A stretch of 64,000 nt of DNA, from assembly GCA_016801845.1 (NCBI GenBank), contig CM028906.1, positions 18,935,001 to 18,999,000 on the forward strand, written 5' to 3'. The notes beneath the pieces were generated by a model. The model saw only the letters and a list, made by a program, of their open reading frames with translations. It had not been told where the DNA came from and ran no database searches. Below, one piece after another: positions 33,801 to 45,400 of the stretch; position 1 is the stretch's first letter, and each line of letters begins with the position of its first letter. The DNA is from Polydactylus sextarius. Lineage: Eukaryota; Chordata; Actinopteri; Polynemidae. A program made the translations under genes and the position numbers.

Positions 33801-34909
33801 TCTTCCATTACTCACACATCTGTCTTTGTCTTGGGTGTACGGCTGTTTTCATTACACTACTCACTTTCTTTTCTCCTGTTTTCTCACATGGTTAGACTCA
33901 GCTGGCCCTGTGTCACTACTCCACATCTTTTGACGAGGAGAGTTTTCCTGAAGCTCCAGATTTCCGACCACAGCGCTGGATAAGGAAAGACTCCACAGAT
34001 CGAGTGGACAACTTTGGCTCAATTCCTTTTGGCTACGGCATCAGGAGCTGCATTGGCAGGAGAATAGCAGAGTTAGAGATGCACCTGGCTCTAACAAGGG
34101 TAAGGAACAAGTCATTCCCCTTGTTGACTCCAGTAGGTGAATTCTCAAATGTCAGTGTTCGATGTTCTGGTCGGACACTCAGACTCAAACAGTAGCAGCA
34201 ACAGTAACAACATACACAGAACATTTGATGGACTCACTTACTTTAAAATTTTTTTGTTACTGTTAGAATGATTTCTTTCTTTTTCTGTGGAATGAATAAG
34301 AACAAAACATAATAATGTCACCAAAAAAGAGAAAAGTATCAGTATTCATTGTTCATCATTCAAGTTCACAAATTTCACAAATTGGTGCATCCCTAATATT
34401 CACTTATGGGGATAAAATACTCAGGTTTTTATGTTATGTTTTTAAGCAAACTCTACAAGACACTGTGAAGATGCACAGTATAAATCAGATGCAAAAAGAA
34501 AATGATTTTTTACTGTAAAGTCCAGAGACAGAGATGAAGTTAGACCCTAAACACTACATTTAAACCTTTCCAAGTGTTTGTCTGTCGTATTACTTCAGGA
34601 TTTTATGGAACAGTTTCATGGAGAATTCACATTCTTGAATCATTATAATATAAACAGTTTCACAGCAGCCATGAATATTAGTGACTCTGTCCACAGGGAG
34701 ACCAGTCCCCAGCTGTGTGCCCAGATAAACAGATGTTCAAATGTCTCATCAATAATCTCTGTCTTTTTTTTCTTTTTCTTTTTCCCCAGCTCATTCAGAG
34801 GTTTCACATTGGCTTGTCCCCTCTCACCACTGACGTCAAGGCTAAAACCCATGGCCTGCTCTGCCCTGCTGCTCCCATCAACCTGCAGTTCATTGACAGA
34901 GAAAACTAA
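27866..34909 (+). CDS. cyp27c1: Cytochrome P450 27C1, 9 exons
   Basis: CYP27C1 is a mitochondrial P450. In zebrafish and other fish it desaturates retinol to 3,4-didehydroretinol (vitamin A2), shifting visual pigments to the red. Exons: 27866-28141, 29200-29390, 29493-29692, 29785-29994, 31025-31188, 33224-33390, 33619-33697, 33896-34099, 34790-34909. Their lengths sum to 1611 nt (536 aa plus stop). The basic, acid-poor N-terminus fits mitochondrial import, followed by MPGPSTISNLVEFFWKDGFS. The I-helix has AGVDTT about 343-348, the K-helix KETLR about 399-403, and the meander FRPQRW about 452-457. The haem loop FGYGIRSCIG has its ligand Cys at about 481. The start at MAFLNHF is the first ATG in frame after a putative 5' leader. 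All key residues are intact. It follows ercc3 on the same strand, as I recall for human 2q14. Confidence 0.95.
31189..33223 (+). other. cyp27c1 intron 5 (largest intron)
   Basis: About 2.0 kb with no coding exon; the AGVDT of exon 5 joins directly to TSFTLSW of exon 6 in phase 0. It contains TG-rich simple sequence near 31737-31760 and a long purine-rich stretch at about 32035-32360. That stretch produces the Pro/Leu/Thr-rich chance ORF on the other strand. Confidence 0.6.
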
Positions 34910-34945
34910 ACACTGAGTCATCTCCTGCTGAACTATACTGTACTG

Positions 34946-35040
34946 CAGGGATTCCCAAATTGTGGTGCACGCACCTCCTGTGGTGTGCAACCTGCCGCTA
35001 GGGGGTGCGCGAGATCAAAAGGACAATAGTGGATCTACGG
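34946..35040 (+). repeat. hAT-like terminal fragment
   Basis: The start CAGGGATTCCCAAATTGTGG resembles the terminal repeats of vertebrate hAT transposons (CAGnGnTTCCCAAn). GTGCACGCACCTCCTGTGG with GCTAGGGGGTGCGCGAGAT follows. No matching right end was identified, so it is called a fragment. Confidence 0.4.
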
Positions 35041-35099
35041 TGTTAGAATCTTCTTTACAGTGTATGGTTATTAGTGGTGCTGTGCTATGCAGCCCACTA

Positions 35100-36010
35100 T
35101 TAACCCCTCTATAGCAAAGCTATAGGGGTAAATAAACACTATTGTTATTGCTCGCGTCTCTTTTTATTATTCACACCAATTTTCGGCATCTAACTCGCTC
35201 CGCAACGTTGAGCGCACACAAACAATTAATACATCAAAACGTGCGGCTCGATCTGACTCGGTTTGCTATTATTTTTCTAAGCGGGAGACAAATTATTCAG
35301 AACATACTCCTGAATAATTCGCAGAAAATTTCCCATAGAGAATGAATGGGGAAAGGTGAAAAAATCACAAATTTTCAACATTTTTCAAACATCTACAGCT
35401 CTGGCATACTTTCGCTTAGAGACGTCATTAAAACTTTAAAATTGAGACAAAATTCTCTTGTGTTGATGACATTCAGCTTTTTTGCTAGGTTGTATAGTTT
35501 TTGATCAATCACCATGATCAATTTTGGAGAAATTCAGACTCTGTAATGGGTGTGTATGGGGCCGGAATGTTCGTGCTAGAGTGGGAGGCCCCAGCAGCCA
35601 GAGTATAGATAGCTTTAAAAAAATCCTCTAAATTTCTCATTAAAACAGTGCTTACAGCCACAAATTTCACTCTACGCATATAATATTCTCCAAAGTTGGA
35701 GTCACAGTCTTCCTGATTCATGATGTGTCCACCATGTGTCTACCTAAATGATAGGATTTACAGTTTTTGAATGAGAAGCCTAAGTGACAAGTGCACAGAC
35801 CAACTACCTTATAGGATCCCATGTTAATCCAGCGAAAGTTTCAAGCAGAAATGTGAATTGTGTTTAACTTGCTCTATTGTCCAAATTTTTGACACTAGGA
35901 AGAAAAAAAATGACATCTGTGTTCATGAAGGCCTTGTAGTGATCAATGTGAAAGAATTTTGTGGATATCTGCTTTACTTTTTGAATAAATAGTAGTTTGA
36001 AGCTCTGTCT
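35100..36010. repeat. Interspersed repeat beginning with a CCCCTCTATAGC hairpin
   Basis: It starts with CCCCTCTATAGCAAAGCTAT and AGGGG, a perfect short hairpin. It continues with phrases common in teleost interspersed repeats, such as TCCCATAGAGAATGAATGGG. An AATAAA at 35131-35136 could serve cyp27c1 polyadenylation. There is no coding content. The right edge is approximate. Confidence 0.4.
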
Positions 36011-36082
36011 GTGCTGTTTTGACTGTCCTCTGTCTGAAAGTTCCTGTGTCACCATGGCAACCAGTAGCAGTAAGGGAGCAGA

Positions 36083-36116
36083 GGGGGGGGGGGGTGTGTG
36101 TGTGTGTGTGTGTGTG
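36083..36116 (+). repeat. G-run followed by (TG)n microsatellite
   Basis: About 12 consecutive G residues lead directly into about 11 uninterrupted TG units. Confidence 0.9.
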
Positions 36117-36317
36117 CTTGCGTGTGTGTCTCGTTAGTGAAGCAGCTGCACCTGTCCCTCTTTATCTTCCTATTTCTCCTATTAAAAACTTTGAACATTA
36201 ATAACATCATGACAGTTGATCGCACATAGTTCTGCATGACATACACACACACGCACACCTTTATCTAAACCTGATCCCAACCCTAACTAAACAAGGTTAA
36301 GCAAAGTGAAATTTTCA

Positions 36318-36319
36318 TT

Positions 36320-36361
<42 letters not shown>

Positions 36362-36632
36362 CTGAGTTTCTGAGTTGGTGTTTTTTTTTATTCAGGATGG
36401 CTTCCTTGACCTGCTTATAGTCCTCCGTCTCCTGCATGTCCATCACCACAAATGCGCTGCGTGCCTTCCACGTGACTAGAGGCACCAGCCTAATGGCCCA
36501 TGTGGACTCTGACCACCTGCATGTCATTGCGACCCTCTCGAAGGTGGCAAGAAAGTGTTCAATGTTATCATCTTTGGCCAGTGGGTGGAGCTTGGGCTCC
36601 TTGAACATCACCTGTGCTACACTGCCATACAC
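36318..36632 (-). pseudogene. Gypsy/SCAN-like gag fragment, opposite to the pol fragment
   Basis: The minus-strand ORF contains KLHPLAKDDNIEHFLATFER and then VPLVTWKARSAFVVMD, typical of the gag capsid segment of teleost Gypsy elements related to SCAN domains. It ends in an (AC)n microsatellite at about 36327-36357. Its orientation is opposite to the adjacent pol (36640-39070). Either two different elements abut here or an inversion has occurred. Confidence 0.7.
36327..36357 (+). repeat. (AC)n microsatellite
   Basis: About 15 perfect AC units, about 210 bp downstream of the (TG)n tract at 36094-36116. Confidence 0.9.
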
Positions 36633-36639
36633 ATATAAA

Positions 36640-39070
36640 ATCCAATTAAAAGAGGATGCAAAACCAGTAATACATGCAGTGGGTGAACACAGAGTTCCAG
36701 CTCCACTTCAAGAGCATCTCAAAAGGAATTGGACAACATGACTGAGTTGCAAGTCATCACAAAAGTGTAATCTACTGAGTGGGTCAACTCAATGGTGTGT
36801 GTTGATAAAAGGAACAAAAACAGATGGCTGAGAATATGCATTGATCTGGGACATTTAAACCAAAACATAAAATGTGAGCACTACCAGATACCAAAATGTG
36901 AGGGGATTGCAAGTCAATTGGCAGGAGCAAAATACTTCTCAAAGCTAGATGCAATGCAGGGATTCTGGCAAATCAATTTGGAAGAGGAAAGTTCAAAATA
37001 CTGCACTTTTAACATACCTTATGGCAGGTACAGGTTTATCAGGATGCCATTTGGTATAATTTTGGCTTCTGAGATTTTTCATTGTGCCATGGACAATATG
37101 TTGGAGGGGCTGGAAGGAGTTTGTCGCTATGACGATGACATGATCATTTGGGGCTCCACCCTTCGAGAACATAATGAAAGATTGACAAAAGTGCTCCAAA
37201 GGGTAAGTGAAAATGGACTGAAACTGAATTGTGCAAAGTGCCAATTTGGTGTGCAGGAGATAACGTTTTTGGGTGACAAACTGTCTGCTTGAGATATTGA
37301 GCCTGATGAAACAAAGATCAAAGCCATTCTAGATATGCCACACCCAACAGACAAGGAAGGTGTGCTTAGAGTGATGGGGATGATAAACTTCATTGGAAAG
37401 TTTATACCTAACCTATCAGTGAGAATGTCAGCCTTAAGAGAACTCCTTCATGATTCTTCAGAATTCAAGTGGACGGTGAGAAATGAGAAAGAATGGAATG
37501 CTTTAAAGACCACACTGACAACAGTTCCAGTGTTTGCTTAATTATGATCCAACCAAGAAACTGAAGATTTCCACAGATGCTTCAAACGACAGTTTTGGAG
37601 CTGTCCTGTTGCAAGCTGAAGGAGACAGTTGGAAGCCAGTGGCTTATGCTTCGAGAATCAATGACTAAGACTGAAATCAGATATGCACAAATCGAGACAG
37701 AATGTCTTGGATTGGCTTATGGACTGGAAATCTTTCATTGCTTTGTTTATGGTTTTCCAACCTTCACAGTTGAGACAGATCATCAACCTCTTGTGTCAAT
37801 CATCAAGAAAAACCTGACTGAGATGTCGCCGAGGATTCAGCACCTCATCATGAAACTGCAAAGATATGACTTTGAGTTGATCTATACGCCAGGCAAGCGC
37901 TTAGTGTTAGCAGATGCGCTATCATGAGCTCCAGAGATGAGTCACGTGAGCTCCACTGAAGAAGAAGTAGAAAATCATGTTAACGTGATAGTTCAGTCTT
38001 TACCAGTGTCGGATGCTAAATTAAGACAAGTAAGTGAAGAGACAGCTAATGACAAAGAGCTGCAAACAGTGATAGAACACCTTTGGGTCCTGCCCAAAGT
38101 ATTATCACATCAGATCAGAACTGTGTGGCAAATGGACTGTTGTTGAGAGACAGTAGGATTGTAATTCCACACAGCCTGAGACTAGAGGTTCTTCAGAAAC
38201 TACATGAAGGACACCTGGGGATAGAAAAGTGCAAAAGGAGATCCAAAGACACTGTATACTGGCCTGGTATAAATAAGGACATTGAAAAGATGATAGGAAA
38301 GTGTAAAACATGTAAAAAATACCAGAGCAAACAGGCAAGGGAATCTATGATGACTCTTGATCTTCCTACAGCACCCTGGCAGAAAGTAGGAACAGACTTG
38401 TTTCATTGTAATGGGAAAGATTATTTGTTAGTCATTGATTACTATTCAAACTTCTGAGAAATTGCTCTGCTTAAATATGCAATTGCTAACTGTGTACATG
38501 TGTCAAATCCATATTCACTATGCATTAAATACCAGAGACTGTAGTTAGTGACAATGGTCTGTGTTGTGACTGCAGAGAATGGCAGCAGTTTGCAAAACAA
38601 TATGGTTTTCACCATGTTACATCCAGTTCCCAGCATGCATAGGCAATTGGCAAGGCTGAAAAGGGTGTGCATATCATTAAGCAGCTTCTGAAGAAGGCCA
38701 CAAACAGTAAGTCAGATACTTATCTAGCTCTGCTGAGCTACAGGTCTGACCCCCTTGAATGTGGTCTGTCCCCAGCAGAACTGAATCGCAAGCTGCACAC
38801 TACACTCCCCTGCTACATAGAGGTCGAACAGAGACCCAAGAAACAGTTGAAGATGGAAAAATGGAAATGGAAGCAGAAACAGCGTTACAACAAGTCAGCA
38901 AAGGCTCTCAGACCACTTGTAAAGGATGATGTGGTGAAAATCCAAGACCAGGATGCGTGGAACAGAAAAGCAACTGCTCTTCAAGAAATAGGACCAAGGT
39001 CCTATGAAGTGAGAACTGAGGAAGGACATGTGTTCAGAAGGAATCGCCGCAACCTCCTGAAAACCAAATA
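36640..39070 (+). mobile_element. Ty3/gypsy retrotransposon pol, degenerate
   Basis: Order on the plus strand: reverse transcriptase (36792-37292; CIDLGHLNQNIK, KLDAMQGFWQI, FIRMPFG; YDDD in place of the usual YVDD), RNase H (about 37550-37927; ISTDASNDSFGAVLLQ, TETDHQPL-like, FELIYTPGKRLVLADALS), integrase zinc finger and start of core (38083-38457; H/C spacing with KCKTCKKY), and integrase C-terminal region (38667-39071). The gypsy order RT-RH-IN is intact. In-frame stops lie after 37292, near 37541, 37927, 38146 and 38457. No 5' LTR or gag was found upstream in the same orientation. Confidence 0.85.
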
Positions 39071-39249
39071 GACTTTTCAAGAGACAATGTGTGCTGAATG
39101 TACAACAAAGACAAGCTGAAGATAAAAGTGTATAAGAAGTTGACATAATAGCAAAATGTTGTAACTGTGGTTACAGTAGTTGTGAGATGTAGTAGTTACA
39201 TCTTATAAATGTGTTAAGCAAATGTTTTCCTATGCTCATTGTTAATAGC

Positions 39250-39560
39250 TTCAAAGGAATGAGGATGTAATGATCAGTGTGTCACTATCAGGGATGACCA
39301 GCAGAGGGGGCTGGTTTTTAGGTTAGGTCTGGAGATACAGGCAGAAGAGCAGAATAACAATAGACGCAAATAAAGAATGAGCGTTAGCTCACAAGTTAAA
39401 GAAGACAAAGTGTCACCATTATTAATATTCATAGATAAACAACACAATGATCAAAATAAAACACAGGAAATAACATGGGAAAGGATTCTGGCTCTGGTCC
39501 TCTGTCTGGTGTTGTCATGGTTGCCTAGAGACAGACCATACACCGGCGCTGCTCACAAAA
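39250..39560 (+). repeat. Possible 3' LTR of the gypsy element
   Basis: This non-coding sequence starts about 180 bases after the integrase stop. It contains TGTCACTATCAGGGATGACC, a purine-rich AGCAGAGGGGGCTGG and an AATAAAG at about 39369. That is the sort of content expected of an LTR R region. No second copy exists in the window to prove it. Confidence 0.3.
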
Positions 39561-40273
39561 CCTGCATCTTTTAAAAATGTCCACCACACCCGATCCTCCA
39601 CCATGTCCTCAACAGCGACAGCAGCACATCCTTGAATAAGTATGGAACACTATTTGTTCCTATTTTTCACAATTGAGTCAGTACAAAAAACATGACATTG
39701 AAATTACATATCAGACGACCGAGGAAGATCTGTATGAGGTACTAGGTTTATTAAACTGAGAATGGGCAATTTTAAATGCGAATAACCTGTTTCCATCCAC
39801 TTTAATATTAAGGGCTGTGCGCATTAAAGAGTTAATCCACAACACAACTGCCTTTAGTACTGTTAGATCTGGACTCTGCTGATTTTATCACACTTTAAGA
39901 CAGTAGATGAAACAACCTATCCACAGAACATGGATCTCCTGTCATAAACTACACTCAGACAGGCCAGAGAGACAAAACTCTAAGTAACCCCACAAACTCT
40001 TCTGAAAAAACAGACTCCTCAGTGATGATAAAACCCCCTTTTTCCTTATCTGATCGACCTTATATATATGTCACGCACCTCACTGTGTAAAGAGGCCGTC
40101 ACCTGCAGCTTTCATGCACTTCACTTTTACTTTTTCTTTTGGACGCACACATCTCTTTCTTTTTGGCTCACTCTCTACCACACACCTCATAGTTATCCTC
40201 TTCAGTTCTAGTCTTCTTCTTATTTCATCTTTTCCTTATTTTTTTCCTTATCTTATTTAATCTTGGCCTTTAG

Positions 40274-40530
40274 GGCAGTGGTGGCCTGGTGGCTAAGGAA
40301 GCGAACCTGGGTCCGGAAGGTCCCTGGTTTAAATCCACCAGCTATTGGGTCCCACTGAGTTACCCTTGAGCAAGGTACTGTCCCCACAAATGCTCCCCGG
40401 AGCACCGTCCAGGCTGCCCCCTGCTCATTTAGGTGATGGGTTAAATTCAGAGGGTAATTTCGTTGTGTGCATGGTGTACTGTGCTGTGTGCTCAATGATC
40501 ATTAATTTCACTTTCTTTGAAAGTTGAAAT
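40274..40530 (+). repeat. tRNA-derived SINE
   Basis: GGGCAGTGGTGGCCTGGTGG contains an A-box-like promoter, and GGTCCCTGGTTTAAATCCAC contains a B-box. The head is tRNA-like but not a functional tRNA. The body TTGAGCAAGGTACTGTCCCC and the GCTCCCCGG.GC unit are diagnostic of a widespread teleost SINE family. The tail runs to about ATTTCACTTTCTTT. Confidence 0.85.
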
Positions 40531-41618
40531 GCAATTCAAAGTTTTTTTTTAATTTCGCCAGCCAACATTAATTATTTTTGTTCACCTTTTTAATAATATA
40601 TTATTTTTGTTATTACATTAGTGCGTCGACTTTTGAAAGTTTTTGGAGTTTTTGTATCGTTTGGCCAAACGTTCAAATTCTTCATCTACGATCTAGAAAT
40701 GTCGTCACTGATCAGACCTGCTATCATCCTCATCGACCTGCAAAGAGTTGGAGCAGATTAGAAACGTCTGATCCAATCATCCACTACCAGCCTGAGCATT
40801 GGCCGCGGTGACCACCAGGAGGCACAGTGAGTCAGTCCGGCTCACACACGCCCAGGACCAAATCTCTGCACCGTGGTTCGTCGGTCCAGAGATATTCCGC
40901 CCGGGACTCGTCACGCCGCTGCGTCAGTTCCCGAGTCTGGCAGAGCCACTGAACCACCAGCTGAAGCAGGTTGAGTTATTTGTAGACTTAGACTAAGTTC
41001 TTGTGTTTGGTGCTTTTGTGGGTGAGGACGGACGGATCTATTGAATCCTCATAAAGGTGCATTTTCTCTTTTCCTCTATATTTGTTTTTAAATAAAGTAA
41101 ATTGATCGAGCTTCAGTTGGAACTAACGAATTAATTCTAAATTGAATTAGTCTAAAAATGTTATGTTTTACTGGTGAAAATGTAAATGTATGTTCAGTAT
41201 GTTTGTGTGAGGGATAATGTATGTTACAGAAAGGTTTGCTGTGAAGGGAAGAGAGAAGTTGTAAGTTGTTGTTGGACTGAAACATTTCTGAAGGATCAAA
41301 CTGTACAGTGGAAAAAAAATTCTCTGTATTTATCTTTTGTCTTTATGTACCTTTTTTTTTTTTTACTGTAGTAAACATTGTGTGTCATCTTCTGTCAAGT
41401 TCTTTTTTGAGTCCAAAATATATCAAACTTAACTGCAACTTAATACTTTTAATACTTTTCAACTATTAAGTTCCAGCAGTGAAATGAAATGAAATAAAAG
41501 CAGGGATAAAAGAGTGATCTTTATGTAACTATTCAACAACATCAATTGGTTAATATAGTGCTTAGTATTGTATTTTTTACTTTTTAATAACAATTAATTT
41601 CTCATTTCATTATAGTCC

Positions 41619-41620
<2 letters not shown>

Positions 41621-41691
<71 letters not shown>
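41621..41691 (+). repeat. (TATC)n microsatellite
   Basis: About 17 uninterrupted tetranucleotide units over about 70 bp, probably highly polymorphic. Confidence 0.95.
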
Positions 41692-41989
41692 ATAGGGATT
41701 TTTGTATTATGAGTACATTTAGTGTATTATTGATAGTGATACTTTTAAGTAGCATCTCCACCACAACGATATGGAAGCAGTATACACAGGTGGCAGTTCA
41801 AATTCTTTGTTCCAATTCTGCAATAAATAGTCTTACAATCTTATTTTTTTTCAGAGCTGTTATTTTGAGTGTTAATTTAGATTTTTAACATATATTCAAA
41901 TAATGTAGTCAAATAATGGCGACGTTGTGCTCGCAGTGTTTATGTTATGAATTAAATCATACAAAAAATAAATAAATAAATAAATAAAT

Positions 41990-42464
41990 CCGTGCCTTGG
42001 CGCTGTACCGTCAAACTCCCGCGATATTTGTCAACGAGAACACAAGCGGAAGTAAATAGTCGCCATGGCATGTTAGCAAGTGATAGGGATAAAGTAGCAA
42101 GTTAAACGTGATTGCTCCTAAAGTTCAACCGATAAGAAATATTAAAACCTTCTGGGTTAGTTGGTTGAGCTTTGACTGGTATTTGACTCGCTCCCCGTGC
42201 ACTTTTATCGCGAATGCATCACGAGAGTTGAGGAATCGTGCAGCACGTTTGGGGCCTGGAAAAGACGTTTGCTAGCTAGCTAGCTAGCTATCGCTAACGC
42301 GGCTGAGTTTAGCTAACGTCGCTTTTTTTTTAGCACCACAGCGTCGCCAAAGATCACTCAAGTGTCTGCTAATCTTTTAAACAAGTCAGTTAGTAAGTGA
42401 GTAACATCACCACAGCTGGCGTTAACTCTGGCCGCGGTGGAGGGAAAGTTTGGCTGGATCTAAG
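41990..42464 (+). promoter_or_regulatory. rbm26 promoter and 5' UTR region
   Basis: This relatively GC- and CpG-richer stretch lies directly before the rbm26 start. It includes AAGCGGAAGTAAATAG (ETS-like GGAAGT) near 42047, CCATGGC near 42063, and a short GCTA tandem run at about 42270-42290. No TATA box is obvious. The transcription start is not determined. Confidence 0.45.
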
Positions 42465-45400
42465 ATGATCATTGAAAACCTCGATGCCTTGAAAACATGG
42501 CTGTCTGAAACCCTTGAGCCCATGTAAGTAACATTAGCTGTTAGCAGCCACACAGCTGTTTACTTTCATTGCAGGTAATACACGTATTTTGTGTGTTTTT
42601 TCTTATCTGTTCCAGCTGTGAAGCAGATCCTTCTGCCCTCGCAAAGTATGTTGTTGCTCTGGTGAAGAAGGATAAAAGTGAAAAGGAACTTAAAGCCCTA
42701 TGTATTGACCAGTTGGATGTATTTCTTCTGAAAGGTGAGAAACTTTTAGCGCAACTTTGCTCCTCTCCTGTTTTATTTCGCCATATTAGAAGCACAGAGG
42801 TAACCCTGAAATGCCGCTATCTAGATATTATACACATCGATCCATCAATATTAATCAAATTATATCGGTTTGAAACATTGCAAATTTAATTTTCTTCTGA
42901 ACGTATGAGCAGCACAATCTAAACATATTGAATCCTCACTTGTTTTAGTCTATTTATTAGAGGCCTGAGATCGATGTAAGAATATATCATCAATATATCA
43001 ATATATCATCACTCATCCATTTAATATAATCAGTTTATATCAACAATTCATATTAACTCACAAAAAACAACTATAATATAATCTGATAATTTGATTTCTG
43101 AGCTCTTCCCGATATCTAAATGAAAAACAATTATTCTTTTTAATAAAAAGAATAAACATAGATGTTGTAATGCATACTGTAATGCATATTGTTGATTCAG
43201 CTGTGACTGATCTTTTAGAGTCTTAGCTCAGTTTTAATGGAAAATAATTGGTCAAAGCTGGTGTATCTGACACGTTAACAACGGGGTCAATGTTGTGCTT
43301 TTCTTCAGATGCCCAGACAGGTTGGTCGTGTTTCCTGAGTATTTTATCTCATTCTGTGTTTTGTCTATTGACCCGTCTTTTCTCTGAAATCCAAAATCTT
43401 TCCACACCGCAGATTTATTCTCCGCGAGGCGACTAAATGTCCTCATCGTCTTTTTCTTGGCTGCTTGCCGTCATCTGCCTGGCACTAGGCTACTAGCATG
43501 GTTTGAATATTTAAAAGAGCAGTAAGAGGTTGAGCTAGGACTGAAATAGTAACACAAATGAGTCATGGAAATTTCAAAATGTTGTATTTTAAATATTACA
43601 ATATGGATCCAAGTTTTCACTTCGTATAGATGGTTACACCCCTTCAATATCACCTGTATCCGTGTTTGTTATTGGCTGTTGCTGCATTAAATATTACCTT
43701 GATTTACATTACTACTACTTCTTTCAGAGACCCAGCCATTTGTGGATAAGCTGTTTGAAGCCATTAACAACAAAAGCTACCTCCCTCAGCCAGAGCAAGC
43801 ATCCTCTCTGGGCAAAGTTGAGAAAGATGAGCAGAAAAAAGACGAGGTAATTTTCTTTTACCGCCAGCATTTGTGCATTTCTTGTCTTAGTAGCTATTCT
43901 TAATAATCTTTTTTTACTCAGACAAATCGTGAAGAAGAGCGTGAGAAGAAGTTTTCCCGCCGAGTGACTCACAGTCCTCCACAATCAAGCTCTCGGTACA
44001 GTAGAGACAGCAGGTGTGTCTTTATATTGACATTTACAAGTTGTGTTTGGTTTGGGTTTACTTTTCACTAAATATTATGACTTTGTTTACCCACATTTCT
44101 AGGAGAGGAGATGACCGTAAGAGAGACGATCGGTCCAGGAAGAGAGATTATGACCGTAACCCACCGAGGAGGGACTCGTACCGAGACCGCTACAACCGGA
44201 GGAGAGGACGCAGCCGCAGTTACAGTCGCAGCCGCAGTCGGAGTTGGAGCAAAGACCGCATCCGAGAGCGCGACAGAGAGAGGGACAGGGATAGAGACAG
44301 AGACCGTGACAGAGACAGGGATCGGGATCGCAGCAGGAGTCGGTCCCCCAGCAGAACTCGTTCCAGAAGCAGAAGCAGAGGTACGAGTCTTGAGTCGTGG
44401 CTCTGAGTCCTCACATGGTCTACAACTCTTACAATCTGCAGTTTGAACAAAGTTCAGTTCATTTGGACTATGAATCCTTTGATCCTTTTGTCAGATTACA
44501 GGACAAAACAGAGACCGACACACAAGATTACTCATTAATTTGTAGAGACGTAATTGTATGAATTGATGGCTACTGGATGTTGAGGATGTAGAGGAATAAT
44601 ACTGAGGATAAAAATAATCAAAACAAGAAGTTACAACCGTGTTTATCAAAAGGATCCATGCCTAAATGACTCTTATTTTATCGGTGTCCATGTCTGCTCT
44701 CTTTTCACAGAACGAGATTCTGGTAAATTGAAGTATGATCATGATCGTGTGGACAGGTCAGATGGTGGTGGCGATGGCTACACTGGGCCAACGCTGGTGT
44801 CCACTGCAACCACTTCGCACTTCCCAGTCCCGACTCTAAGCAGCACCATCACTGTCATCGCCCCCACACATCATCACAGCAACAACACCACTGAGAGTTG
44901 GTCAGATTTCCACCCTGAACATCCTGTGGATCGTGGGCCATTTGGTCGAGGACTACCGCCTCAACCCAGGAAGAGATGTCGTGACTACGATGGTCAGAAA
45001 AGATTATTGAATCTGATTTTTTGTTTTTGTTGTTGGATTGTTTTGTTTGATGTTTAAATATATGTGTGTTTGTTTGCTTCTGCAGAGAAAGGTTTCTGCA
45101 TGCGAGGAGACATGTGTCCGTTCGATCACGGCAGCGACCCGGTTGTAGTGGAAGATTTGCCTGGTATTTTGCCCTTCCAGCCTCCACCAATCCCCGGTGT
45201 GGATGCACCTCCACCACCAGGGCTCCCACCGCCACCTCCTCTCATGACCCCCCCGCCTGTGAACCTGCGGCCCCCAGTGCCTCCACCAGGGGCCCTCCCA
45301 CCAAGCCTCCCACCTGTGGCAGGTAAAAATTCAACTTCAAAAATATTATTTTGACTTGTGGTTCATTATATGCACTTGTCAGAATCTTCAGCTGTTCATT

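Noticed and set aside
40274..40350. Possible tRNA gene
   Set aside because: A- and B-box-like sequences are present but the cloverleaf is degenerate, and the sequence continues into a SINE body.
44220..44450. Minus-strand Ser/Leu-Arg repeat ORF
   Set aside because: Shadow of the RD-repeat exon of rbm26.
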